64,000 nt of DNA from Hyaloscypha bicolor E. Taxonomy: Eukaryota > Ascomycota > Leotiomycetes > Helotiales > Hyaloscyphaceae. A program made the position numbers and the translations under genes. The notes below the pieces were generated by a model. It was not told where the DNA came from and ran no database searches. It worked only from the letters and a program-made list of their open reading frames with translations. This document shows positions 1 through 11,442 of this stretch, one piece after another. Numbering within the stretch: the stretch's first letter is position 1; each line of letters begins with the position of its first letter. The stretch covers positions 979,389-1,043,388 of the forward strand of contig NW_020194667.1 in assembly GCF_002865645.1 (NCBI RefSeq), written 5' to 3'.

Positions 1-2216
1 ATAGTAATAGCCTAGTATATTTATTCTTTATTATTAAATTTAAGGCTAATAGGCCTTTCGGAAATAGAAGTATATATATAATAATAAATTAATATCTCGG
101 GAATTCTATATTTTATATTAATATTACTAAATGCCTTAATTACTAGCTAAAGTAATATAAGAATAAAAAAGTCCGGTCTATTAATAATACTATATTTAGT
201 ATTATTATAAATAATATAAAGATATAATTATATATATTCTAGAAATATAATAAACTCAAATACTATATATAGAAAATTAATAGCTTCTTGCTTTAAAAGT
301 CTAAAAATTATATAAAGTTTTATAAATATATCCGGAATATTATTAATTAGAATAAGAATAAGTATCTAAACGAGATTTAGAACTTATTAAATAGCTTTCT
401 TGAGAAGAATAAACAGACGGCTTTCTAGTAAGCCAAGTTCTATTTACTGCCTTTATTAGATAATTTTAGAAGAACTAGTAATTAGAAATACAAATTCTTA
501 TTATCTTATAAATATAATAATAAAGCTAAAACTATATAAGAATACTCTAATAATAAAGCAAATACTTTATCTTTTACTTATTTTTATAATTATAATTAGA
601 ATAATTCTTTTATATAAATTCTTATTATAAATAATATATATATTTTACCTCTTATTTATAACTTCTTTATCTAATATTCTCTAATATATAAATATACTTT
701 ACTTTTTATCTTTTCTATAAATAATTCATATATTTTACTTTTTATTTTTTCTATAAATAATTCATATATTTTCTATTTAATATATTTTATCTTAAAAATA
801 TTAATATATTTCTTCTCTAAATAGTTTATATGTTTTGCTTTTTACTAATACTTTATCTTATAACTATTTATACTTTTCTATAAATAATATTTATATTAAT
901 AACTTTTTTATCTAATAAGATAATTAATATAAATATTCTTTACTTTATAATTATATTCTGTTTTAAAATAATAATTAGGAGAAATAAAAAAAGAAATTAT
1001 TAGAAGAAATATATAATTAGAAGAAATAATTAGAAGGAATTTATTACTAAGAAATATATATATCTTTTATTTCTTTAATACTAAAATAAGAATATATATT
1101 TATTCTTTTCTTAAACTTCTTTCCCAAAACTCAAATTAGCTTACTATTATAAATTCCGGACTAGTTCCGGCTATTAGAAATCTCTTTTTAAGGAACTAGT
1201 ATTAATTATATTATTTTAGAGCCCGAGTATATAGCCTCGGAATTATATCTTCTAAGATTTTTACTTTTTAATTATATTAAAGTAATAATAAGTATATTAG
1301 TATCTGGCTTTATTTATAATAAGCTTTATAATATTAAAGTAATATAAGTAGAATTCTATTTATAATTATAGAGAATTAAAAAATTGCTCTAGAAATTATT
1401 ACTATTTTATATTCTTATAATATATTTCCAGATATTTAAAAAATATACTAATATTTAATAATAGCAAATTTAATATAATAATAATATTAGTTAAAAGCCA
1501 AGCGAGAATTATAATTCCTATAGATTTAGCTAGTACTAGAAATATTAATAGTAATTTCTTTATAGAAATTACCGGCTACTTTTAAGTAAATAGCTTAGAA
1601 AATATTCTAGAACTTGAAATAATATAAAGTTAGGCTAGGAAAATAGTATTTATTTCTTATTAATATAATTATTAGCTTAAAAATATAGATTATTTTAATT
1701 TAAGATATTAGTATATTTAGTTTTATTACTACATTTTCTTTAGTTCTAATATTTAAAGTTTTATACTTAATTAATATAGATTATAAAAATTAATATATAC
1801 TTTTAAAAAATATATAATAATTCCTACTTTTCTTTCTATTTCTTCTTTTTTCAAATTTTATATAAATATAACTTCTTAAATTTCTTAAATTTCTTTTTCT
1901 AATACCCTAATTTCTTTTCTTATTATTTAACTATTTATAATTAGTTTTTATATAAGAGAGCTTATAAGAATTCCTTTAGTAATTCGAGGCAAATATATTA
2001 TGTTTTATCTAATTAATCTAATTAAAACAAAGTTTTTATTTAATACTAGTACTATTTCTTTCTATTTCTTTTTTTTTATAATTAAATATAGATTATACTA
2101 ATTAATTTCTTTAAAAAGAAACTTTTCTTCTAGCCTTAATACTATTTATATTATATTATTTTATATATTATTTATAATATATTATATTAATATTCCTAAA
2201 AACATTATTAGATTTA

Positions 2217-2288
2217 AATTATTTTCTTATATATTATTATATATCTTAATTAATTTTATTTTATATAATAATATATAAGAAAATAATT
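2217..2288. repeat. Perfect 27-bp inverted repeat (hairpin)
   Basis: Positions 2217-2243 and 2262-2288 are exact reverse complements over 27 bp, separated by an 18-bp spacer. In A+T-rich DNA short palindromes are expected, but a perfect 27-bp arm is long. It may be a foldback or MITE relic, or the junction of an inverted duplication. Confidence 0.8.
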
Positions 2289-2479
2289 ATTCCTAAAGTA
2301 TATATTATAATTATACCGGATTTTTAATAGTTATATAGCCCTAAAGTACTAAATTAGTTATTTGATTACTAACTAAGCTAACCTATATTATATTAGATAC
2401 TTTTATTAATCTATTATATTTTTATTATATTCTAATATAAGTATTTTTATTATTTCTAATATTTTCTATAATAGAAAAA

Positions 2480-4700
2480 GTAGTTTTATAAAATAAATAT
2501 AAATAATATTTAGTATTTGAACTAATAAATAAATATAGTAATAATAAATAGTATAGAATATTCTATTATAAAGAAAAATATAAATTAATAACTAAAGCAT
2601 TAATATAAGAATTAATTATTTATAATCTTATAAATATTATTAAAGATCTATTTAGAAAACTTATAGCTTTAGAAAGATAGTAGTCTAATACTATTAATAT
2701 AAATTATATATAAATAAACTTCTCGAAATAATAAAGTTATTTTACTAATAATTATATAAAGGCTTTTAATAAAATAAATTACTTATATTAGTATATTTGA
2801 GATATTTATAATAAACCGTATTTTAGTTTTATTTATATTCTGGATTAGAAATATTATATATTATATAATAAGAATTTTAAATAGCTATATAATCTTATAT
2901 ATTATAAGAAATTATTCTATAATAAGATTTATATATTAAGGACCTATAAATTCGCCTTTTATTTTATTAGGGTTTTAAAAGTACTTATATTACTAGATAT
3001 TTCCTTAAATATATTTATGAATTTAGATAATTTAGTAAATAAGTAAATTCTTTATTTATATAAACTAATTTCCTAATTACTAATTATAATAAGTTTAAAT
3101 AAAAAAATAAAAATCCCGGAAACCAGACTTATTTATAAAGGTACTATATAAAATAAAATAAATATTCTTTCTAGTTTTCAAGATTAGAATATAAGCCTTA
3201 CTAATAATTAGTTATATAAGTTTTTGGCCTATTTTAATATTATTTATAGTAATTTTCAAGGCTATTTAAATTATAATATTAATAATATTAATAATATAGC
3301 ATTTATTTCTTTTATTATATCTATTTATTATATTATTTTCTTTAATATAATTTCTATTAGTTATTAAAGCTATTTATATTTTAATAATAATAGTAATTAG
3401 ATAGAATTTATATATAATTATTAGTTCTTTTTTAATATAATTCCTAATAATATACCCTTAATATTTATATAAGAGCTATAATAAATACTAATTTATTTAG
3501 TATCTTAATATTATATTTGGCTAGTTATATATAATAGCTTAATATAAAACTAAATAGTTTAATATAATTAAATTCTAAATTAGCTATTATAAGACTAACT
3601 TTATTTTTATAAATATTAATTTCTATATAATATTATAACTATAAGATACTATATTATTATAAATAATTAAAACCCTAATTTATTTAGATATAGAATTCCT
3701 TAACTAGAATATATAATTACTAATATAAATATACTAGTTACTAGCTAACTCGAAAATATATATTTCTAAACTAAAAGTTATTCTTCTATAATCCGAAAAC
3801 CCCTTCTATATATAAATAACTATAATTAAGAATACTTTAGCTAGAGGCTATAACTATAAATATAAAATGAATTATATTAACTAGTAATTATAAATAAAAC
3901 TAGATAATAGTTAGAGAAATAAGTAAATATTAGTTAAAAGCATATATATATTATAACTATTAGCTTTTATATTAATTATCTTTCCTATAAGCTTATTATA
4001 ATATCTTATATTAATTTTAATAATTTATAAAATAGTCGGGTTATTTCCTAAATATATATAACTAGTATTTATAAAACCGAAATATATTATTATCTTTTTT
4101 TACTTTCTATTATAACCTGTTTTCTTAATCTTTATAATAAACTTATATATTTAGTAAAATATAATATAAAAGTTATTATTATAAATAAAAAATAGAAGTA
4201 CTTTAATTATCTAATAATAGTATTAGTTAGTTCTTTAATAAATATACTAATATATAGAAACTTTACTTATATTATTTAATATAATACTTTTTTTATAAAG
4301 TTCAGAGAGCCTTTATTAGTTAATAGTATTAATTTAATAGGAAATAAATCTATTATATTTTTTAATACTAAGTATTTATTCTTTTCTAGAAATTATATTA
4401 TTTTTTATAAATTATTTTTTAAAAAAAGTTTCTTATAGCTAAATATAATTACCTTAAGATTTGGGATATCTATTTTTATATTATAAGAAAAATATCTCGA
4501 AATAATATAGGGTAGTTTTAATAAAGTTTTTCTTTATTTTTATAAAGTAAAAGTTATTTTCTTTAGTAAATTCTATTTTAGAAATTCGCTTATTATAGCT
4601 TACTAAGGCTTATATAATAACCCAAAACCTATAAAAGAGGAATTAATTAGTATTATTTAAATACTTTCTTTTAAAATACTAATTTACTTAATTTACTTAA
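2480..4700 (+). pseudogene. RIP-degraded reading frame, function unknown
   Basis: On the plus strand a frame can be followed for several hundred codons in which most stops are TAA or TAG, as expected if Gln and Trp codons were mutated by RIP. Short shifts occur. The best stretch is about 2560-3320. It is rich in Asn, Ile, Tyr and Lys, consistent with G/C-to-A/T drift of an ordinary protein. I do not recognise a domain. It could be a host gene of a multicopy family or a transposon ORF. Confidence 0.35.
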
Positions 4701-5519
4701 TATAGGATATTTTATAATAATAATTAATAGTAAAATCATATAATTAATACTAATAAAATAATTTAGGCCTATATTAGAATTCATTTTATAATTAAAGTAT
4801 ATTTAAGAAATATATTACTATTTATTTAATAAACTATATATTATATTTATTTTTCTAATAATACTACTTTATAATTAGATCTAATATAGCTATAAATATA
4901 TTAATATATATTATATATATAAGATATCTTAGAAGTAATAATATTTAATAGTTAATATAAAAGAAATAATATTTAAGTTATTATAAGAATATTAATTTAT
5001 TATATTTTATTATTATATAATTTTAATTAAAGTATTAAATCTTAAATCTATAAAAAATTATTTAATAAGAATATAAAAATATAGGTTTTTCTCTAAAGAT
5101 TTAAATTATATCTTTATATTTCTTAATATCTAGTTTTCAAATATTTTCTAAAAGTTTTTTACTTTTATATATATTTCCTATTACTAAAGTTCTTATATTA
5201 TTTCTAGTACTAATTCGTAATAGCCCAAATCGAGTATTATTATTATATTAATTCTAAACTAAAGAAATAGCTACTATATAAATTACCTTTATTATTTTCT
5301 TTTTTTATATCTCTTATTAGAACTTCTCTAGAAACCTATTATTCTCTTTTATAATAAAGACAATTTTAGTAGCTCTATAATTACTAACTTCGTATTATAA
5401 GTATTTAATAAACTAGTTATTATTATAGACTATTATAAAACTAGCTTAATAGTTTATAAATATTCTTAATTTACTTAATACTAAATAAAGACTTTTTCTT
5501 TCTTTTATAAGCCCGTTTA

Positions 5520-7790
5520 GTAAATCTAGAAAACTAAAAGCCCGAGTCTCTAGGCTAGAATTTAAGACTATTAATAAAATATATATCTTTAATATAATAT
5601 AAGTTTATATATACTAATATAATTCTATTATTTAGCTAGAATAAAAAAGCATATAAATATATAATTAAGGAATTACTAAAATTAGTAAATAAGATAAATA
5701 AATTTAATTAATATATATTTATTATTTATATTTGAATTAGTTAGTATATTTGCTCTAAATAAGGTTTATATATTTATAAAAATATTCTAAATAAGAAGGT
5801 ATTAACTAATACTATCTATATTAATATTAAATTAGAATAGTTATAAAATATCTTAAACTTAGTTCTAAAAAGTATTTATAGAATTAGTATAAAGAAAAAT
5901 AAAACTTTTATAAGCTCTTTCTTTCTAATTATATAAAGCTAATTACTAATCTGAGATTAGATTAAGTAAAATCTCTTATATTACTATTTTCCTAAACTTA
6001 AGTTATATTAAAATAATATAAATACTTTTAATCTAATATATATAAAATACTTTAATTTCCTTATCTAATATATTAAGGCAACTTATATAAGTATTAGAAC
6101 TCGTTTATTACTGCTTTTTAAGAGTAATAAGATCTTATATAACTTGCTTTAGACTCTTTTTAAGTCAAGTATATTTACTTATATTATATATTCTAAAATA
6201 AAAAACCAAAAATATATTAAATATAACTATAATAAAAAGAGAACTATATCTAATAAAATAGTATACTTCTATATTAAGGGCCGCTATATTAACTTTAATA
6301 GGAAAATATTTAGTAAGATTTCTATTAATATAAGTATTTTGAAATTTTATAAATTAAAGCCTATTAATTCTCTCGATATTTTCCTCTTATAATACTATAA
6401 TAATATAGACTAAATTAAAATAAAGCTAGTTAAATATAGCCAGAAATTCGGTTTTTTAAAAAATATTAGGTATTTCTAATATAATAATATAGTATTTCAG
6501 GTAATACAAAAAGAACTAATTATAATATTTATCTTAAATAGAATTATAATTAATATAGCCTAGTTCCAAAAGATTAATTCTAACTATATAAGGCCAAGTC
6601 TAATTAAAATAGCTAATAGCTAGTAGTATAATTCTAATACTATTAATCTTAACTAGTTTAATAATGAACTGCCTCTATTACTAGAGACTAATTAAGCTAA
6701 GATTAATAATATAAATATTAATATATATAATAAAAATAACTTAATTATTTATAATCTAAATAATAAATTATAATATAAGAATTTTATCTAATAACGAAAG
6801 GTCTATAAAGCTAATTAAATTATATATAATAAAGCTTATAATTAATAATATTACTAAGATTAGCTAGAATAACTTATTTTAGAATTATCTTATAATAAAG
6901 CCTAAATAAAAGAATCTTATACTAGCTCTTATAATATCTTATTTATAATAAATACCCAATTATTTATTTAATAATATTATTATAAAAAAGAATTATAATC
7001 TAATTATATTCTTTTTATATAGGATTCAGGTTTAATTATATTTCTTAAGTTTACTAATATATATATTAGTAAATCGCCTAAAGTTAGTAAGATACTAATT
7101 ACTAAAGTATTATTAGAGTATTTATAGAAACTGCTCTATACTATAGATATTTCTCTTAGAAATATTACTCTTTATATTAATATTTTATAAATATTTGCTA
7201 GAGATCTAAATAATAATATAATAAAGCTCGAGAAATAGCTTTTACTTTACTTTAAGCTTATAAATTACTAGAATACTTTATTTTTTCTTAATAAAGCTAA
7301 TATATTTTTATATAAATATAATATAAATTATACCCATAACTTATTTATCTTAATATTCCTATATAAGTTAAAATATTATTAAGAAATTATACTTCTTATT
7401 ACTAATTAAATTAGGGATTTTAATAATATAATTCAGAGCAGAATTTATCTTATACTTTAGTATAGCCCTTTAGGTATTAATATAAAAAAGAGAATCTAAA
7501 ATATCTTTCTTTAAAATACAAGTATAGCTAAAGAAAAAGCAGACTATAATAATAAAAACCTTAATAACCTTATAAAGTATAATATTAATAGCTATTAGAT
7601 AAGTACTTGTTTTATTAAAGTTATAAGTTTATATACTAATAGATTTCTCTTTTAAATTAGAAATATTATCCGGGTAATATATACCTTAGTATTTCAGGAA
7701 AGGGCTATAATATCCTATTCTTATTTAGAAATTATTATTAACTCGAGTAAAGAATTTGAAACTAATACTAGTAGAGGCTCTTCTAAATAT
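5520..7790 (+). pseudogene. AAA+ ATPase (fungal DUF7025-AAA type), RIP-killed
   Basis: A plus-strand frame of roughly 750 codons is interrupted almost only by TAA/TAG at expected Gln/Trp sites. Its C-terminal part reads as the AAA+ core. A degenerate segment near 7020-7080 sits where the Walker A loop should be. It is followed by a YTIDIS-like strand (7137-7155), then a Walker B whose acidic pair has become Asn-Lys (LFFLNKANIFL, about 7280-7312), sensor 1 (ITN) and the QSRI arginine-finger segment (about 7434-7446), and then YSPLG. The upstream part resembles the long N-terminal region (DUF7025) of fungal multicopy AAA ATPases. The family hydrolyses ATP to remodel proteins; this copy cannot, as Walker A and B are destroyed and many stops are present. 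N-terminal boundary is approximate. Confidence 0.8.
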
Positions 7791-7990
7791 ATATAATCTT
7801 ATTTATAATTATCTAGTATTTGGGCTATATATTTATACTTGTTATTACCTTTACTCTCGTTCTTAATATATTAGTAAAAGTATAATAGTTTATAAATATA
7901 GGTTATTTTTTGTTTTACTAGATTTCGATTATTTCTGAGAAATAGAAATTACTTAAGTATTATATAACTCAAAAACCTTACCTAATAATA

Positions 7991-9131
7991 ATATACGTTA
8001 ATATTGATTTAGTTCTCCCAGCCGAGATAGTAGCTTTACGCTAGGTCGCTCACCTAGTACTTCTTAGTCCATGCTATTTATAGAGGACGCCATTTCTGGA
8101 TGGAGTTGAAATGCCGATTATGGAGGTTAGATCTTCGTAGAGAAGTTGAACATTGTCCGAATTTTGAAAAGGGCCGTATGACGAGGTAGGAGTTAGGACC
8201 ACGGTCGGAATTGGAGCCAGCGCCTAAATTAAATGACTCAAATGGCTCAAAGCCCACGGAATGAGCCAATATCTTATTAGATGAGGAAGCCAAAATTGAA
8301 TGCAGAGGTGAAGGCAGGATGGGAGGTCAGAATTAGACGTAAAGCCAGACTCAGTTGTAAAGGCCGGAATTGACGCATTCTGATTATTTGAAGAGTTTTT
8401 GGCCAAAAATGAAGGTCGTGATATTGGGGGTTTGAAACTGTGCAAGAGGCAGGTACTCGATCATGGATACCTTCCGTGCGATATCCAGGCTAACCCGAAC
8501 GTACATTGGCCGGATGAACCCAGATCATACAGTCGATCCGATCCAAAAGCGACAAAAAAAAAAAGTCTACCAAAATACTAATTGATATAAATCATATTAA
8601 TCGGAACTATCGTATATCTTATAGTAATTATTTCCTTGGTCTCCGATTTTTAATACCTTTAATATTACAGAAGTTACAGAGCACGTGACTATTTTTATAC
8701 GAGCTCGCATAGAAATTTTGGCGTTTTGTAAGAGTAAAAAAAATCATATCTCGTATAGTATATGAGGCTATACGTAATTAAAATCATAAATTTTTTATAC
8801 TTTATATTCTCTTTAATAGTAACTCTTAAAATTTAAGCTCTTACAAGATATACTAAGCTTATATAAGCTTAAGGAGCCTTATAAGACCTTATAAGTCTAA
8901 GTTTAATTTATTATTTACTTAGGTACACGTGACTTTTGTGAAATATTTTGGCGTTTTATATAGTCAGAAATCAAAAAGTAAGAAACGTCCGTGCACTTCA
9001 AAACTCGATTACTAATTAACCACAAATCGCATTAAAAATCTGATTAATAGGTTTTATTCGCTTGCTTCTTTTCTATAATTGCATTACTTAGTATTAATTA
9101 CTCAGGGTTGTGATTAAAAAGTTATTATGGA
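7991..9131. other. GC-normal non-coding island
   Basis: Between the RIP block and the ORF at 9191 the base composition is closer to normal around 8000-8570 and then becomes A+T-rich again. Open stretches on both strands near 8078-8581 are under 75 codons, mostly without ATG, and match nothing I recognise. It may be 5' flanking sequence plus a decayed gene fragment. Confidence 0.5.
8682..8957 (+). repeat. Duplicated CACGTGACT ... ATTTTGGCGTTTT module
   Basis: CACGTGACT occurs at 8682-8690 and 8926-8934. Each is followed in the same orientation by the 13-mer ATTTTGGCGTTTT (8715-8727 and 8945-8957). CACGTGA is the core bound by bHLH factors of the Cbf1/Pho4 type. The module could be a duplicated promoter element or the ends of a small mobile element. 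The second copy lies 234 bp before the ORF start at 9191. A 16-bp palindrome lies between the copies at 8855-8870. Confidence 0.5.
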
Positions 9132-9139
9132 TATAAAAG
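9132..9139 (+). promoter_or_regulatory. TATA box
   Basis: TATAAAAG 52 bp upstream of the ATG at 9191. Such a clean TATA element at that distance supports the small ORF as a transcribed gene. Confidence 0.5.
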
Positions 9140-9190
9140 GGTGACCGTTTTGTCGCTTTTAGATCGGACCGACTATATGTTTAGCGATAT

Positions 9191-9523
9191 ATGCACCACA
9201 AAAGCGTCTACTCCTTGGCTCCAGAATTCGATGAAATGCAAGACCTCCTATTAAGAGAGTTCAAGGATACCACGCTCCCAGAATTCTTCGCGATATTTTC
9301 GAAACGAACAAGTCTTAATGCAAGCATGTTGAAGAGCCTCACCTTCGTTGTCGTCTTTATACAAGATCTTTTCCTCGAGGTGAACCGAAGCGATAATGAG
9401 AAAAAGTGGTTGAATTTGAAGAGAAGGATTAGTTATTTATTTAAAGAGACCATGGCAGAGAGGCTGCAGGAGACAGAATTTGAGGTATGGGTTATAGAGG
9501 AGAATGATTTGGCAGGCTTGTAA
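9191..9523 (+). CDS. Small hypothetical protein, 110 aa
   Basis: An uninterrupted ATG-to-TAA frame of 110 codons in a GC-normal pocket between RIP blocks. The protein is charged and probably helical, with a hydrophobic stretch at about residues 50-62 (LTFVVVFIQDLFL) that is too short and too interrupted by charge for a confident membrane helix. There is no signal peptide and no domain I recognise. Codon use looks ordinary and there are no RIP-type stops, unlike the neighbours. A TATA box lies just upstream. The 3' flank shows no clear intron, so a single-exon gene is the simplest model. It may be a lineage-specific gene or the intact fragment of a larger decayed one. Confidence 0.45.
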   Translation: MHHKSVYSLAPEFDEMQDLLLREFKDTTLPEFFAIFSKRTSLNASMLKSLTFVVVFIQDLFLEVNRSDNEKKWLNLKRRISYLFKETMAERLQETEFEVWVIEENDLAGL

Positions 9524-9639
9524 CCGCTTTGCTAACGGGGATACCAGGGTTTCGTTAATCCTTGGCAGTATTAGGAAAGCTTACTCTTGGCAGATAAGTT
9601 AGCCGTCTAATAGAAGAGGTGGATTATTCAAAGATGGAG

Positions 9640-10846
9640 TTATTAGCCTGTAATTTCCTATCTTACTTGGATATAAATTACTTAAACATATTACTTGCAA
9701 ATATATGTAATACTAACTAATTATTAAAAGTTAATATAAAGTAAATAATAAAGTCGGATCTAAAAATGCATTACCTTATATAAGAGTAGTTAGTTTATTG
9801 CAGGTAACCCTTTAAATTAATTAGTTATATTATTATCTAGTTATAACTCTATTTCTGTATTTAAATAAACTTGAGATAATTAGGAAGTCCTTGTTTTATA
9901 CCGCTTGGATCTGCTCGGTTCCTCGGGCTTCTGTAATACTACTTCTCTTAGTTAAGGGTCGTCTTAATCTTTATCTATATAATGTGTTTTAATATGTCTA
10001 TAACTATATTATTAGTAAAAGGGCCGTTATAATAAATATAGCTTCTATAATATATATATTATAATAAAGGTATGAATTAATTAAGTTAGTAGACTATATC
10101 TCTAAAGGTTATCCGGCCATAGGTATTCTTTACTAAGATAAAAGGGATAGATATAACCTGGCGAATTATAAATTAGACCATACCGAATTATCTTATTCTT
10201 TTTCTTGAAACCTTTCCTACCTTTACTCCGGAGGCATTCTTTAATACTATAGTAGTGAGGTCGGTTTAATAAGTAAACATTAGTATAAGAATTCAAGAGA
10301 TACTAGATCCGTATTAACCTTTATATAAAGAAGTAAAGAAAGCTATAAAGAATTCCGAGCTAACCTGGGATAGCTAAAAGTCGTAGAGGTAGTCTTCTTA
10401 TTAGAGATTATAAAAAGGTTGAGACGCCAGCTATAGTAGCTTTAGTAAGACGGTTAAGATCCCTAAGTTAGTCCGAGATTAATGGGAAAGTGACTAGACT
10501 AGCTCTAGTACTATTAGACAGGCCCGATTTTGGAGAATATTAATAAATAGGTGGTAGTTTATTAGCAGGAGAAGCTATCGTAGTCAGCTTTATATCCTCC
10601 CTATCTGCAGGATACGTATCCAAGTCTGGAGTACTACTTTTGATTATAGATGTATCCTGGGCCGATTATAAAGTACCTTAAGCGGCCATAACTTTATACG
10701 CCTTTAATGCTTTAGTTACGAGTATTATAAGATCGATGGCTTTCTCAGTATGGGCTCCGATAAGCTTAATAAGCGATGATTAGATAATCGCACTAATTTT
10801 TTAATAATTAATAATCGACTATCGATTACGATAATTATCGAACTAA
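9640..10846. other. Moderately degraded A+T-rich segment
   Basis: A transition zone of intermediate composition. The only signal I can follow is a minus-strand relic frame (separate entry). The remainder holds nothing recognisable. Confidence 0.4.
9870..10770 (-). pseudogene. Degraded minus-strand frame, function unknown
   Basis: On the minus strand one frame can be read from about 10770 to 9870 with only a handful of stops, most of them TAG/TAA at positions compatible with former Gln codons. It includes the clean 64-codon stretch at 10102-10296. The predicted peptide is basic in its middle part (a KGRKGFKKKNK cluster) and has no domain I know. It may be a mildly RIP-mutated single-copy gene or a transposon ORF. 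Confidence 0.35.
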
Positions 10847-11135
10847 GGCCTTGGCAATACTACAGGGCCACTACAGGGCCACTACAGGGCCAATGCGCTA
10901 TATTTATAGGCCTCATACTACCTTTTCTTTACTATAGCAGAATTCCGATTTAGTAAAGGCGGTATAAGGCCTATAAATATAGCGCATTGGCCCTGTAGTA
11001 GCCCTATAGTACTACCAGGGCCCTGGACCCACTATTATTAATAGATTTAGTACTATAAAGGCGGTCTAAGGCCTATAAATATAGCATATTGGCCCTGTAG
11101 TAGCCCTGTAGTGGCCCTGTAGTATTACCAAGGCC
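10847..11135. repeat. Long inverted repeat with 11-bp subrepeats (foldback or MITE-like)
   Basis: The left arm 10847-10913 contains three head-to-tail copies of the 11-mer ACTACAGGGCC. Its reverse complement appears twice. A shorter arm is at 10967-11022 (one subrepeat lost). A full arm is at 11069-11135, differing from the left arm at only a few positions. The two right arms are themselves a direct duplication of about 95 bp, including the tail CCACTATTATTAAT. The structure would fold into an alternative hairpin with either right arm. No coding capacity. It looks like a non-autonomous foldback element with a duplicated right end. Confidence 0.75.
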
Positions 11136-11168
11136 CTGGGACCCACTATTATTAATGGAATTATTAAT

Positions 11169-11442
11169 GGGCTCGCTTAATGGCTAGCTAGGCCCACTTT
11201 TATTAATGGAATTATTAATAAAAGCGGGCCCAGCCATTAAGCGAGCCCTATTACATTAATAGTATTAGTAATAATTATATTATCTATATTATATAATAGA
11301 CTATTAAATAGAAACATAATAGTATAGTAATAATAGTCTACTTTTATACTAATCTTAATACTAATTGGTTTATAATTAAACTAGAAAGCGAGATGTTTAT
11401 GTAATAGGGCTCGCTTAATAGCTGGGGCCCACTTTTATTAAT
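11169..11442. mobile_element. MITE-like element with about 41-bp terminal inverted repeats
   Basis: Positions 11214-11254 and 11401-11442 are inverted repeats over about 41 bp (motifs GGGCTCGCTTAAT and GGGCCCACTTTTATTAAT), enclosing about 146 bp of A+T-rich DNA. A third copy of the arm, in the orientation of the right arm, lies immediately to the left at 11169-11203. The outer side of each arm is a TTAAT/ATTAAT-rich run, so the target-site duplication cannot be set. Non-coding. A nested or abortive insertion pair would explain three arms. Confidence 0.7.

Larger units (their letters stand above)
1..7990. repeat. A+T-rich RIP-degraded block
   Basis: Extremely A+T-rich sequence in which CA and TG dinucleotides are almost missing and TA is abundant, the signature of repeat-induced point mutation. 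Because TG is gone, ATG codons are rare and no long ATG-initiated ORF survives. Two degraded reading frames can still be followed on the plus strand (separate entries). Positions 1-2200 hold nothing else that I recognise. Composition changes abruptly near 7990-8010, where normal sequence resumes. Confidence 0.85.
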
